Shown in pieces: positions 49,924 to 63,045 of a DNA stretch of 64,000 bases (its first letter is position 1; each line of letters opens with the position of its first letter). A model generated the notes under the pieces. It was not told the DNA's origin and did no database searches. It saw nothing but the letters and a program-made list of their open reading frames with translations. The DNA lies in assembly GCA_008638375.1 (NCBI GenBank), contig CM018033.1:14921763-14985762 (forward strand), given 5' to 3'. This stretch comes from Nyssa sinensis (taxonomy: Eukaryota; Streptophyta; Magnoliopsida; Cornales; Nyssaceae). Both the position numbers and the translations under genes were made by a program.

Positions 49924-50176
49924 GAGTAATGTTATTCTTACCTTAACATTTTACTAAAAAAATTTATCTGCTGACGTGACTGCTTTGGTGCTAGTGAATT
50001 CAACCTCTTGGTGCTAGTCATTTTAGGTTAGTTCAAGAAGTTTAATTGACTAGTACTAAAAAGCTTAATTAGCTAGTACGTGCATATACCAAGAGACTTA
50101 ATTAACTAGCACCCGAACAGCCACGTTAGCATATAAGAAAATTTGGTAAAATTTTATGGTAAGGATAGAATTACTC
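49924..50176. mobile_element. Second copy of the Mutator-like MITE
   Basis: The left end is GAGTAATGTTATTCTTACCT and the right end on the other strand is GAGTAATTCTATCCTTACCA. The interior shares TGGTGCTAGTGAATTCAACC and ATATACCAAGAGACTTAATT with the copy at 35425-35666. Flanking 9-mers do not match well. Confidence 0.82.
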
Positions 50177-50876
50177 TTTATCTTTAGTTACACTTTGAGA
50201 CAAATTTAATTTATTTTAAAATTTCTTAAATTTTTTAACGTGTTATTATCGGATGTCATAAACAACTTTATTTGTGAAGGGATCGTATTAAATTTAATCT
50301 CAAAGTAAAAATGATCTGTCAAAGATATTACCAAAATTTCAAGTTGTGGTTTGTTTTTATTGTTATTCTTTTCCAAGTCTTGCAAACACCTTATGCTTTG
50401 TAATACTTGAATTATATATTTTTGTGGTTTTTTTTTTTCCTTCATAAATGTCGTCTTGTTTAGAAATATAAAAATTTATATTGTCTTGACTATTAACTTG
50501 AGTTGAATATGGATCCAAGTCAACTAAACTACAAACTATTTATAGTTGGTAGTTAAAAATTAAAGATTGAGTTTGACTCTTTTGGGAAGAGAATTTAGCT
50601 TGTATCATATGAATCTAAATTCAATACATTATATGAATCATTTCAAATTGAAATGAATTGTGAAAATAATTTTAAACTATCAATCTCTTTATTTTTGCTA
50701 AGCTTGTCTCTTTTAAAATCAATTACCCAATATCTGTCTATGAGAGGTTCATAACTGTTCCACAGTTTATTTTTATTTGTCGAAATAAGATCGAATTAAA
50801 ACTTATGTGGTGGTAAATAGTTTTGTATGCAAACAAAATTATTTCAATGTGCCTAATATATTGTCTTTCTTATTAT

Positions 50877-51466
50877 CTAGTAGAACCATTTAACTTTTTT
50901 TCCATAAAGTTCTTTTGATAAACACTTCAATACGATATCCAATACATTAAATACATTGCAAGCATTAAGATAGAGTGTAATACGATGTAACCACTCATCA
51001 ATATTCTGACCACATACTCTTAAAATTTTAAACTTTTGTCCATTAACTAAAACTTTCTCCATAATTTTAAATCAAAAATTTATTTAAATCACGTACCTGA
51101 GTCTGTCTAAAAAATTGATCTCGACGTCTCTTTGTTTTTTCCTTCAATCTGATCAATTTGATAAACCAAAATTTATTTTTTTTGCTTCACAAATATTTGT
51201 ACCACTGCAAGATCTTTTTTTCTGATCCAAACACTCGTCGAATTTCAATCGAACAGCTCTTCAACAAACCACTCAAGATCGCAATCTTAAATAAAACGAG
51301 AACTACAGTTCTCTGCAATAATTCAAGAACGAGACCAAACTTTGGTTTTTCGTAGCTTCCCAAGATCGAGACAAAATTTTGATAAATTACTCCAAGATTG
51401 TAACTGGCTCTCCCAAGTTCGATCTTGGGACTCAAGATCGAACTTGGCTCTCCCAAGATCGAACTT
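50877..51466 (-). pseudogene. Leader and start of a truncated LTR retrotransposon
   Basis: Immediately inside the primer-binding site on the minus strand. A leader of about 400 bp contains tandem AGATCGAACTTGG/GGCTCTCCC blocks (51400-51470). It is followed by a 61-codon frame starting MEKVLVNGQKFKILRVCGQN with DEWLHRITLYLNACN. This stands where gag begins, but the family is not recognised. The rest of the element is missing. Confidence 0.4.
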
Positions 51467-51479
51467 GGCTCTGATACCA
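51467..51479 (-). other. Primer-binding site complementary to initiator tRNA-Met
   Basis: The minus strand reads TGGTATCAGAGCC, the standard plant initiator-Met primer site, two bases inside an LTR that ends TCTTACA. Confidence 0.85.
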
Positions 51480-51481
51480 AA

Positions 51482-51916
51482 TGTAAGATTTAAAATCGCT
51501 ATAATACCGATAATTACACCAATTGTTAAACAAAAAAACACAAGAGAAGAAGTAAAGTGAATAAACTAATATTTTATTAAAGAAAACTCACATAGCAACA
51601 CACTCTCACAACATGACCCTCACACCTACTATTGTGGGAATCTCACCTCACATCTATTCAGCTTACTGCATTCTGTCATCTCTATATTTTTTCACCACTC
51701 ATCACACTTTTCTATTATTTTTGTGGCTCACAACTCAATGTAACAGAGACTTACACATATATAACATTGACTCTAAGTTCTATATTAATTAGGACATTTA
51801 ATCCCATATAAACTAGTATATCTTATTAAGATTATTCAAAAGAATTTCAAATATTATTAGGACTCAATAAACCAAATTAAAAAACTTTCTAAAATTTAAG
51901 ACTTGATTTAATTACA
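51482..51916 (-). mobile_element. 5' LTR of the truncated retrotransposon
   Basis: 435 bp with TGTAA...TTACA termini. The minus-strand end abuts the primer-binding site with a 2-bp spacer. The matching 3' LTR was not found in the window. Confidence 0.75.
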
Positions 51917-53921
51917 TCAATCCACCTCAAAGGTAGCATTATGTCATTCATGATATTCAAATGACTTGGACCTCCCAATAACTTATGACTTCATTTCTTG
52001 AAAACTTCTTGGATGGAACTCCTATAATTTATTTATTTTAATATTATTTTAACATATGTGATATTATTTAATTTTTTTAGTAGAATATAAGTACATTTGA
52101 TAAATTATATGACATAAAAGATTAACTGAAGAATATTTTTTATTTTTTTTCCCTGAACAACCAAAAAAAAAAAAAAAAAACTTAGAAGAGAGACATACGG
52201 GTGGAACTTCCTATTTCTTTTCCCTGAACATTATTTCTCAAAAAAAATTCTAGCCCCTATTTTTTTTTTTTCTTGGGCATATCCTTGTTTACATTGTATA
52301 GGAGGAACAAAAATCCCAGAGGAAAGAAATTTAATAAAGTTGGTGAAGTGTGATGGGGATGGGTGGTGGAAAGGAAAGATCCAAAATTCTTTCAAAATTT
52401 CTCAAGTAATATTATTAAAATTGGAGCATTCACCTCACAACTGGTATATTTTTTCATTAACTATTTTGATAGGTGATGTTTTAATTATACGATGGAAAAA
52501 TGTTTGATAGGTATTATAATTCTTTTCGATATTTTTTTGGTTGGGAAATTGTGATAGCTATGGCTGCTGGGGATCAAGGGACAAGGTCGTGTCTTTCTTT
52601 TTCCATTTTAATGTGTTTGGAAACGGGGTTGGGTAAGGTGGTGCTGTTTGGAAACGGTTGTAGTGGTGTATAGGTCTACAGTTTTGCACTTCTTCAAATT
52701 TATTGAATACAATCACAATGTAAGAAACCTTTTGCAACACCATGTATGAATCTATTTCCTTTTTTTTTTTTTTTTTTGTAAAATCTTTCTCCAATTCTTT
52801 TTTTTTTCTTTTTAAGAAATTTCTTCTTTTCAAGAATAGGGGTTTAAATATTTATTTTTATCTTTTATTTTTTTTTCGTTCCTAGAAAATCTAAAAATGA
52901 TTTTGTAAGGAAAACTATGATTGGATTTTTATTTATAAAAAAGATCACCATTCCAAAAAATTAATCTTCTTCCAAATAAATCCATTCAGGATGATCCATA
53001 GATTTATTTTTATAATCCCAAAAATGTTGTGTAAAAATTGAACAAGAACATTCAAACTTTGAGTTGAGATATAAAAAGTGAAAAATATATATTTTCTTGA
53101 ATTTTGGCGAATTTTATTCCAAATAGGAACCATTCTCTGCAATCAGGATCGACTCTATATAATTGGAGGCCTAAAGCGATAAAGTGACAACTTTAAATGA
53201 AGCATTTTTATAATATTAATGTAATTTTTTCACTTAATTTTCTATATATGTTATATTTACTTTTGTAATATAAAATGTAATTGTTTTCCAACAAGAGATA
53301 TGTATATATTGAATGAAGCTCTAATATTAAAGTTTTTATAATTTTTTATTTATTTAAATTGATAACATAAAAAATTAGAATATAATACGAATAAAATTCT
53401 ATTAATAGAATTAAGTTTCTATTTCAATGAATCTTTATGGGCTTTTTTTGTGGGGTTATATTTTTATTAACTTGAGACTTCTAATTTTATTATACTACAA
53501 ATATATAAAATTTAGAGCATTTTGTTAGAGTTAGAGTTTTATTAATTTTAGACTTTTAATTTATTAATTATATTTTATAATAAATAAAATTTGAATTTTT
53601 TTTAAGTAAAATTTAAAATAATTATTTTATTGATTTTATGATTGAGCGGTTGTGTTTGCAATCCATTGATTTATTTAGCTCCGACAATCCGCTACAAAAG
53701 TAAGACAATTCTGTGACATTGAGAGATCATGTCCAAATACCCGTTAACACCGCATTAGGCCAGCCCAAGGTGTCCCGGAAGTACTGCACCTCAAGACAAT
53801 TTGAGGTCTAAACTGATAATTTTAAAAGCAATTGTTTTTATTTTTTATTTAATATATTATTTGAGATGTAAGAAAGATACATGTTAATAAAAAATATAAT
53901 TTAAAATAATATTAAAATAGT
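51917..53921. other. Gene-free AT-rich DNA
   Basis: Long A and T runs and no supported gene. A phrase resembling the 53922 repeat appears in diverged form near 53285-53345. Confidence 0.4.
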
Positions 53922-54290
53922 TTATATTATAAGAGTTCTATTTTAAATAAAAATAAAAATCTAATCAATATATAAAAATAATTTTATTGATTTTTTCCAA
54001 TATATATAGAGTAACATAAAATTGTAATAGTGTTTTAGGAGGAGAAATGTAGATGTTGAATATAACTCTAATATACTAAAAAAAAAACACACACACACAC
54101 ACACACACTTTTAGTGACGCACGCTTGAGTGTCGTTAATGGTTAGTATTAGCGACACATATTAAGAGCATCGTTAAAGAACGTGAAAAAGTAAGAATAGC
54201 ACCCGCAAGAAATTTTTAATTATATTTTATTTTATCCCCAAACCATTCCCACTAGGGATGAGACATTTTGCTAGTAATTGGACTACAAAA
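53922..54290. repeat. Dispersed direct repeat, copy 1
   Basis: Shares its length with 54813-55180. Common blocks are TTATATTATAAGAGTTCTAT, GTAATAGTGTTTTAGGA, GAGTGTCGTTAATGGTTAGT and CATTTTGCTA. It includes a (CA)n tract at 54089-54109. Confidence 0.88.
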
Positions 54291-54812
54291 ATACGTAAAG
54301 AAATTTTTTCTCTTTAATTTTAATATGGAGGTAATTATAGGAATTTTAATAGAACAGGATATTCCTATCGCAAAGCTGTTTCGCTCAAGAAAAATCATTT
54401 TGAAACCCATCCTACATAACATGTTATTTTATACCTATCCCGTCCTGTCCTGATTATACACTTTTTAAATCTGTCTTATTAGAAATGATGTAGGACAGAT
54501 CATTTGATAAATTTGCCTGTTAACATTCTTTAAGTGAATAATGGCACAATTTGAATGGGCAAAACCTTACCATCACACAAACATCTAAAAATTGCTTTAT
54601 CAAGTATTTATACAATATATATATATATATATATATAATTAACCAAGTGTCATAATGTGACTTTTTTTTTTCTTGATCAGATAACACTTAATTGGTCATA
54701 AAAAAAAAAAAACACTTAATTATACCATAAATTGAGTCCTCACTGGACAGCCTTTTCTGTTGACTGTCAAATTTATAAGTCCTTGATTGAAAGAAGTAAC
54801 AGCTGCTATTGT

Positions 54813-55180
54813 TTATATTATAAGAGTTCTATTTTAAATAAAAATAAAAATCTAATAAATATATAAAATATATATAAACAATTTTATTGATTTTTTTTCC
54901 AATTTATATAGAGTAACACAAAATTGTAATAGTGTTTTAGGAAGAGAAATGTAGATGTTGAATATAACTCTAATATACTACAAAAAAAAAAAAAAATACA
55001 CACTTTTAATGATGCACGTTTGAGTGTCGTTAATGGTTAGTATTACCGATGCACATTAAGAACGTCGCTAAAAAACGTGAAAATGTAAGAATGGTGCGCA
55101 CAGAAAAATTTTGATTGTATTTTATTTTATACCCAAATCATTCCCATTAGGGACAGGCATTTTGCTATCTCTTGCACTAC
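54813..55180. repeat. Dispersed direct repeat, copy 2
   Basis: Second copy of the 53922-54290 repeat, about 520 bp downstream. The (CA)n of copy 1 is replaced by an A run. Possibly solo copies of one element or an old local duplication. Confidence 0.88.
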
Positions 55181-55464
55181 CAAACTCGTTCTTCAATCCT
55201 CTCTCATGAAAAATAAAATGAAGAAGAGTGTTTTATTTTATTATTACATTGCATGGGTTGTTAATTCTTGAACATTCCAACATACAAGAACCCACATATC
55301 ACATATAAAAAAAAAACCTATCACTAGGAAATAGGCCACTCCAATATGGGCTTTGGGACAGACAAGCCCAACCTAATCCTATGAGGGGCAAACTAAATCC
55401 GCATCTCCTTGAGAGTAGTAGGAATCGAGCCCCTTCTTTGGGAAGAGTCATGTGTGGCTAACTG

Positions 55465-58400
55465 TATAACATCTCGACCCGATTAAATAGTAATTAATTC
55501 GTTAAATATTAATTAGTGAACCTAAAAATAATAATTAAGAAATTTAATCGGGATATAAATGATAATTCCGAAAATGTCGAGACCTTAAATAACGAGATCG
55601 ACTCAAAGAAAAAAAATCCAAATAAATAAGGTTACGATTTATAAAATCAATACATGAAGAAGCAAATAAAAACAAATTTGAATTAGCAAACTACGGAGAT
55701 CACAAAGAAATAATAACCGAAGCAAGGCTTTGAACCTCGAAGCCAACCCAAGCAGGAAACAACTAGAAGAAACCATTTCATAAAAATAGCAATAGAAAAG
55801 AAAATATAAAGGAAACAACCAAAACGATAAATTGCACAAGCCAAATGAGACATAAGCATAAAATGAGAGAAAATGACCAAAAGTGAGGCCAAGGGGTTTT
55901 GAACCCTTGACCAAGTAAGATCAAGATTTAAACACCCATAAAAAAAAAAAAAAACCAAGAGGGCTGCCAGCACTTTTGTGCTTAGATATAAAACTTATAT
56001 GTATATATACACATCAAAATAAAGCCCCACCTCCTAAATTGGCCAATGGCCATTCATGCAGCTAAAACAATCATATAAAAATATGACTATATATTTGTGT
56101 GTTGCGTGTGTGAAGTGAAGGGAAATTCAGAAATCAGAAAAGAGTGAAGTGTGTGCAAGTGTGAGTGCAGGTCTGATGTAGAGAGAGAAGCTAGAGAGAG
56201 ATCTAGAGAGAGAAAGTGAGAGTGGGTATTGCATGAAGGGCTTGCCACAAAAAAGGAGGGAGGCTGATATTACATGCAGAATGAGCTGCACTAAGGATTC
56301 AACTTTGAGCCTAAGAAAAGAAAAGGAATGATTGAAGGTATAAGGCACCAAAAACTTTAAAATTTCCTTTTGATTTCTTCTCACTACTTCAGTTCATTTA
56401 GGAGCCTTACACTGCATGCATAAGCTTAGTTGATATTAAGAAATTACCAGAATTAAATTTAGAAGGTCAAAAGGGCTTGAAAGACCCTAACCCATGAAGA
56501 AACCGCCATTAATGGACCTCCCATGTAGCAGATCTAAACCAACTTCCTTGGAATTCATTTTTATTACTTAAGCCCTAAACTAGACCTTATGAGGGTTTCA
56601 AAAACCTTAATCCAAGACCTAGAAGCCTAGGCAAAGACCCTCAAATCACCACTTGCAGGTTTCGGGTTTTAAAGCCAATATCACAAAACTGCCTCAAAAT
56701 GTGATTTTAAGAATAAGGGCTTGAACCCTATGATGAATAGACCACAATAGAAGAAACCCCATGAGTTTTGGGCCAAAAATAAGCATGTATAACTGAGTTG
56801 CAAGTACGACCATGGTGAAGAAGAATTGAGCTTTAAGCTCAATTTGAGGCGCCAAACCAATGTAAAACGGTAGACAGAGTTCCCATGATCGAAGTATGAT
56901 CAAAACCAGAGGAAACCAGCCCCTAAAACTCCATGAAATTGAAGGTTTAATTTTCTGCAATTAGGGTAACATAGTAGGGGAAGGGAGGAAGAAGATGAAT
57001 AGTTCTGGGTCGGTCTCAGGTCAGATCCGGGTTCTGGTCGGGACCCGACCCATTGCGCATATCACTTAAGTAGGACGACACTTTTTTGGGTGTTGTGTGT
57101 TTTTAAATTAAAGCAGATATGGGGCTGTTTGGTTGCGAGGGTAATGAATTCAATTGGGTTCATTGTTTTGGGCTAGGATATCCTATCCCAATTTGGCCCA
57201 GTTATCCACCGTTTGCTTTCAAATTCAATTGAATAAAAAAAAAGGGGGGAATGAAACAGAGCCGTGGTTAAGGGGTTTCGAACCCCTGACCTAGTGAAGG
57301 GGAAAGCTTTAACACAAGTAAGCAAGCCACTGTACCACTGCCCCACTTGTTAAAAGTTATCACTTAATAAATATATATTATAATATTATGTTATTAAATT
57401 ATTTATATTAATTTAATTATGAAAATTAACTCCGATGCCCGAATAAAACATATAGATAGTGTAAATTGACTATGTCGAAAATTCTGGACCTAATGGTGAG
57501 GTCTATTTTGTGAACCAGGATTTTGAAAAATTAAGTCGTATAAAATATGAAATTACCATTTTGCCCTTAGAGGTACCCAAAGCTAAATTTGAAGCCGTGA
57601 AAGCCTAAACCGACTTTCTTCAACTTTTTGGATTCAATGGTAGAGTCTAAATCAGTAAAAGAGATAATTATAGTAACGAAGTATAAATTGATAAATGACA
57701 TTAGAACTAAGACATGTTTATTGATGTATAGGTAAGTCAAAAGGAAAAGAGAAAGATACGGAATACTAAAGTAGATTGTACGGACTAAAGGTAAGTGAAC
57801 TCCTATCTCATATACGTGGTTTTCCAAGCCATATTCTTTCTATTACTACCAGAATTTTGTACTCATGTACGTACCTACTGTTATTGTTCCACCATTGATA
57901 TTGTCCTATCTGATGGATGTTTATTGACTATTATCTCAGGATTTGCTTCTTTGTACTGTGCCTATCATTGTATGTTTATGTCATGATATTCCATACTTTA
58001 TACACTTCTTATGAAATAATAATGGAATCCTGATTTATGATAAATGCCAGATTTTGTGCTCAGTCACATTATCTATCCGATGCTATCTGATTGATAGGAC
58101 CTACGGGTCAATTAATGGGACCTACGGGTCAAGTCCGTGAACGGACACATGGCAATGATGGCATTTTTAGGCAGTGAGTTAAAAGGGCATTTTATATGCA
58201 TTCATGTTAAGGGGGTATGCCGGGCCCCCAAAAGACCGAGGGTCTGCCAAACCCTAAATAGAGTAAATGCATCACTCATGTTTGACTGTTATGATTGACG
58301 TTATTGGATTCATCGGATGTTTTTATTTCCCTATGAATAGTTCTATATTGATAGTTCCTTATTTATTGGATTTGATTGTAACCAAATTATTGTGGCAGTA

Positions 58401-58951
58401 TATTTTTGTTGAGTGTGATTATTGAGCTTTTCCCATATTCATGCTACCATTACTTATACTTGTTTATTGTGGCTTACTATTTATTGGCCATTGTGGCATT
58501 TTTTACCGTTAACTGCAATTGTTCCATGATTGGCTATCATGTTTACCTATGAGTTATATGTTTCTGTGTTAAACCTAACCTCGTATTGGAGATAGGCTTT
58601 TACTTATTGAGTTTTATTAGCTCACTCCACTTACTTATTTTGCGGGTGAGAATGTCGCAGGACCATAGTAGGAGTCCAAGAGCATAGGGAGATAGTTTGA
58701 TGAGCATAATAGAAATGAATAGAGTCTTTCTCATGTACTCACCACCTAAGAGTGGTTTTATGTTATGTTTATGTCAGTGTCAAGTTTAATGTTGTCAAAG
58801 AATGTTTTATATGAAGACTTCCGCTGATTTATTGTTTAAGTTTTACATTGTATATTGTTGTCATTGATACAAAGAATGAAAAAAGTAAGGACGGTCACAA
58901 GGTCGGCCCCGCGACACGAGATCCGCATAGGGTGGGTTTCGGGTCGTGACA
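55465..58951 (-). mobile_element. Solo LTR, about 3.5 kb, of the same family, with 5-bp target duplication
   Basis: Read on the minus strand it begins TGTCACGACCCGAAACCCAC and ends CGGGTCGAGATGTTATA (a TTACA terminus with one transition). AACTG flanks both ends (55460-55464 and 58952-58956). No pol or gag lies beside it, so it is a solo LTR, formed by recombination between two LTRs. It contains (GA)n at about 56177-56222 and a tRNA-like module at 57274-57337. Frames inside are not genes. Confidence 0.85.
57274..57337 (-). promoter_or_regulatory. tRNA-like A-box/B-box pair inside the LTR
   Basis: On the minus strand a perfect A-box, TGGTACAGTGG (57337-57327), and a perfect B-box, GGTTCGAAACC (57284-57274), are 42 bp apart and about 1.6 kb from the LTR start. 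Confidence 0.5.
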
Positions 58952-58956
58952 AACTG

Positions 58957-59853
58957 AGCTAACCCCCAATTGGTTAAAAGAATGAAAAATGAGTTAAGTC
59001 ACATATTTTGAATTTTTATTCTTATTTTTTTTAAAAATGATATGAGATCATGTAATACTTTTAAGCATTAGAAAATATAAGCGGTTAGGGATGACCATAT
59101 TCTTTTAATATATTAGAAATTTGATATATTATCCCCAATTTTTTTAAATTAGAAATTGCTCCCCCAAATTTTTTATTATAAAAGATTCCTTTAAATTTTT
59201 ATTTTTATTTTCCCCTTATATTAATAGTCTAGCTCTACCACTTCTTTTAAGAATCACTTCAAGTAAGATTTAAAAACAAGAGTTTATTAGTGAGAAGCCC
59301 CATAAAAAAGATCAAATTCAAGGTCTAAACTTGTCCTTTTTTTTTTTTTTATGGTGTTGAGTCCTATTTTTTTTTTTGAGAGGAGGTCCTTTTTGATGAT
59401 GTGACATTTATATATTTTTCTAAATGATAATTTTTCCCTTAATATCATTTAACCTTATACAAACTCTCTCAATTGACTCACTCACTCACTCAGTTTGTCT
59501 CATCTCTCTAGTCTCTAATGAAACCATTGAAGCTAATCTAAACCCTAGCATGAAGCCCCATCAACCATAGTCAGGCCTAGCTTCCATCTCCGTCATTGTC
59601 GTCGATTTGCAGGTTTTCCATCTCCAATCATCACCTCTAGTCTACAGGCACGTTTGGTCGCTAATCATCATTTTTTATCATCCCCAGCCTCCATCTTCGT
59701 CGTCGTCGTCGATCTTACATGGGGAACTCATTACTGTTCCCAAAACTAATCCATGATTGTTGCTACCTGAAACCAATCCACAATTATTGCTACCTAAGAT
59801 TTATGTGAAGTAGAAGAAGTAACCTCGTTATAAGGGAAGGGGATGATGATTAC
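58957..59853. other. Gene-free spacer between two head-to-head LTRs
   Basis: AT-rich. A small trinucleotide run, (CGT/GTC)n, lies at about 59695-59712. No coding region recognised. Confidence 0.4.
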
Positions 59854-61454
59854 TGTCACGACCCGAAACCCACCCTATGCGAATCTTGTGTCGTAGGGCC
59901 GACCCTAAGGCCGTCCCTACTTTTGTCATTCCTGTATCATAGTACTAATATGCAATGTACTTAAAAATTTAAAATAATAAACAGCGGAAGTCTTATCAAT
60001 ACAAAAATCAGCGGAAGTCTTTTAATATATCATAAGGTTCTACAAGTGTCAATGTAAGAACTGAACATAACCAGCACCCGTGGGTGGTGAATACATGGGA
60101 GAACTAAAACATAGACTGGTACATTTCCTCAAAATGTCTTCCTACGCTCTCAGACTCCTACTGGGGTCTTGCAACATCACTACCTAAAAAATGGTAAGTA
60201 AATGGAATGAGCAACAAAAGCTCAGCAAGTAAATTCCCATCTTCGACACTAGTATCGGTGATCATAAAAGAATATGAATCCATGAATATGATTATGATAG
60301 CCAATCATAAGAAATGAGATGCTGTGATAGCCAATGAGAACAATTGCCATAATGGCCAATGAACAGTAGGGTCACAATATACAATTAGGAGTAATGGATA
60401 TAACATCAACATGGAACTCTTAATAACAATGTATCAACATGAATGTACTACCACAATAAGTCGATCACAATCAAAGCAATAAAGAATGTCTTTCAGAATA
60501 AGATAAATTACAAGGGATAGTGTCATTCAACAATCGTAGTCATATCAATCATATAAGAGATGCATTTACTCTGTGTCAGGGTTTGGCATGCCCTCGGTCT
60601 TTTGGGGCCTAGCATACCCCCCAATGAACTCCAATGAATTTCCATATGTTTGCTCATGGACTTGACCCATAGGTCTTTAGTAAATCAGAAAGCATCAGAT
60701 GGATATTGTGACTGAGCACAAATCTGGCATTCATAAACATAACATGATCATTCGAGATTCCGTAAGAGTATAAGAATGGAATACCATATATTCAGTGAAA
60801 ACATAACAATAGGTCTCTCAAGGCATGGTATAACATGATAACAATGATATAACATTCAATCAATGTCCACAAGATAAAACAATATCACATTGTGGAAAAC
60901 AATAATATCTGGTACGTTCAAGAGTACAAGTTCGGCAATAAATAGAATAAACTTGGCTTGGAAACACCACATGGAAGAGAATAGGTTTTACTTATATCTA
61001 GACGCGTTCCTAGATCAGTATCCTGTGATTTTGCCTTTTCCTTTTGAGTTCCCTATACATTAGTAAATACGTCTCAATTTTAATACTATTCATCAAAATT
61101 TTATGCCTTGATATTATAAGTATCTCTATCACTAATTTAGACTCTACGATTGAGTCCGGAATACTGAAGAAAGTCGGTTTAGGCTTTCACAAAATTCTAT
61201 TTGGGTTCGTGTACTATTAGGGGCATTATGGTCATTTAGCATTTCTACAGGTCTTTATTTTTGGAGCTCTGTCTCATAAAACAGACCCTTTCATTGGTCT
61301 TAGAAAGCCCGTTACATAAAGAAAACACTAATTATTTACTTAATTTGGATTACGTATTAATTTCCTTCATTTAATTTAATTATTTATTTAATTAGTTAAT
61401 TATATAATATATAAATATATATATTCGGTGGACATATGACCACACATGAGGCCA

Positions 61455-61506
61455 TGGCTCAGTGGTCTGTGTATCCCATCCTTGCCCTAGGTCCAAGGTT
61501 TAACTC
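61455..61506 (+). promoter_or_regulatory. tRNA-like A-box/B-box pair inside the LTR
   Basis: TGGCTCAGTGG is a perfect A-box. GGTTTAACTC, 31 bp later, is a decayed B-box. The module lies about 1.6 kb from the LTR start, as in the 55465-58951 copy. Confidence 0.4.
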
Positions 61507-62421
61507 GCAGGGGCAGCAACCCTTGCACATTTTTTTTTCTTCTAAATATCCATAAGCCAAACAACGGTTACCCCTTAACTGCGTATAGGATATTCCCAAT
61601 TCCCTTTACCCCCAGTTTCAAACTTAAACCACCTGAAGCTAAACAGTCCCATTTCTTATATACATTTAAAATATCCTTAACCCAAAATGACGTAGCATCA
61701 AGGCCAATTGCCTCAACATGACACCGTTCGACTATCACTGTTCATCACCCTCCTCGACAATCCAGTAGGGTTCTGATGGAATTTCGTCGCCTTCTCCGGC
61801 GATGGCCAATATTTTTTGGTGAATTTTCCTATCTTTCTTAATGTAGTTCCCTTCATAATTTCATGGGGATCATGAATCTATGCTCAGTTTCCTATTTAGA
61901 CCAACCGAAACCTACGAATAAGCCCAAATAGTAACTCCAACCAAACATGCAATTTTTCGGTGAGCCTTAAATCATAAGAATTCTGTCATTGTTTTCCTTC
62001 AATTTTTCTTCTAATTTCTTCCTGCACCATTGAGGATTAGTTCCTCATGGTTTAAATGAAGTTTAAAGCATGAAATGTTGAAAATCTGAATTATCCCCAT
62101 GACCTGTAAATCCCTATTTCTGCCTCTTCATGGCATCATTTTGGTTGATTCTTTTTGCTAAATTCTCTATAATTCATGCTAATTTAGACCCTTATAATAA
62201 AATCTAGTTTCATGCATTGAATTGTAAAAATAGAACTGGGCAACTCACCTTAGTTTTTTCTTAGTTTTTGCTCTCTGTAACTCTTCTGAACTCCTGGGGT
62301 TTCACTTCTGAATCTCTAACTTCTCCTCTTGGCCTTAGCTTTTTGATTTTCTCTTTGCTCTTTCTAATTTTCTCTCAACCTCACCTCAGTATTTATAGAA
62401 GAAATTCTCTCTCATGGCGCC

Positions 62422-62427
<6 letters not shown>

Positions 62428-62466
<39 letters not shown>
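62428..62466. repeat. (CT)n microsatellite
   Basis: About 19 CT units within the third large LTR. Confidence 0.95.
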
Positions 62467-62470
<4 letters not shown>

Positions 62471-63045
62471 TCCCTTTCTTGTAGCCATTTTTGACTGCCT
62501 TTCCACTGCCCATTAAATCCTCATCTTCCACGCACCAACATGCATTACATATGCATATATAACTCAAGCCACTTGCACCCTTCGTGTCGGCAGCCTTGTT
62601 GCCTTCACAACACCCACACACACACACACACACACTGCCACACATGCACTGCACATGCAGCCCCTTCCCTTTCCATGTATTGCCATTTAAATACACATAT
62701 ATATATATATATACATGATACTATATCATATATATATATACACATATATTTATACCTTAATTATACATCCATATATAACCATATATATACATATATACTA
62801 ATTTCCACAAGCATATACACACACACACACACTCATATCTAATGGGCTACAGACACATACAATTGTATATATGCATGGGAATGCGTGCATGCACACATTA
62901 CGATGCTCGGCCCTGGGTTGCTCGAGCATCCCTGGCACTAGCTGTACAAAATAAATCGTTCACATTATAAAATCGTTCAGTCCATAAAATATCATGATAT
63001 AGATGCTGCACTTTTCTGATTAGTGGGCTCCATTCTCCTACGCCT

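Larger units (their letters stand above)
59854..63045 (+). mobile_element. Third large LTR of the family, right end lost
   Basis: It begins TGTCACGACCCGAAACCCAC, identical to the start of the LTR at 55465-58951 but on the opposite strand. In order it shows a GGGCATTATGG segment, the tRNA-like module, (CT)n at 62428-62466, (CA)n at 62608-62634, (TA)n at 62695-62713 and the GCGTGCATGCACA segment also seen near 34405. After about 63045 homology stops and no TTACA end plus ATTAC duplication is found, so the right end seems truncated or interrupted. Confidence 0.75.

Noticed and set aside
55639..56960. Four minus-strand ORFs of 85-96 codons with hydrophobic stretches
   Set aside because: They fall inside the solo LTR 55465-58951, and hydrophobicity follows from T-rich sense DNA.
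62540..62842. 100-codon ORF rich in His-Thr and Tyr-Ile
   Set aside because: It translates (CA)n and (TA)n microsatellites within the third large LTR.
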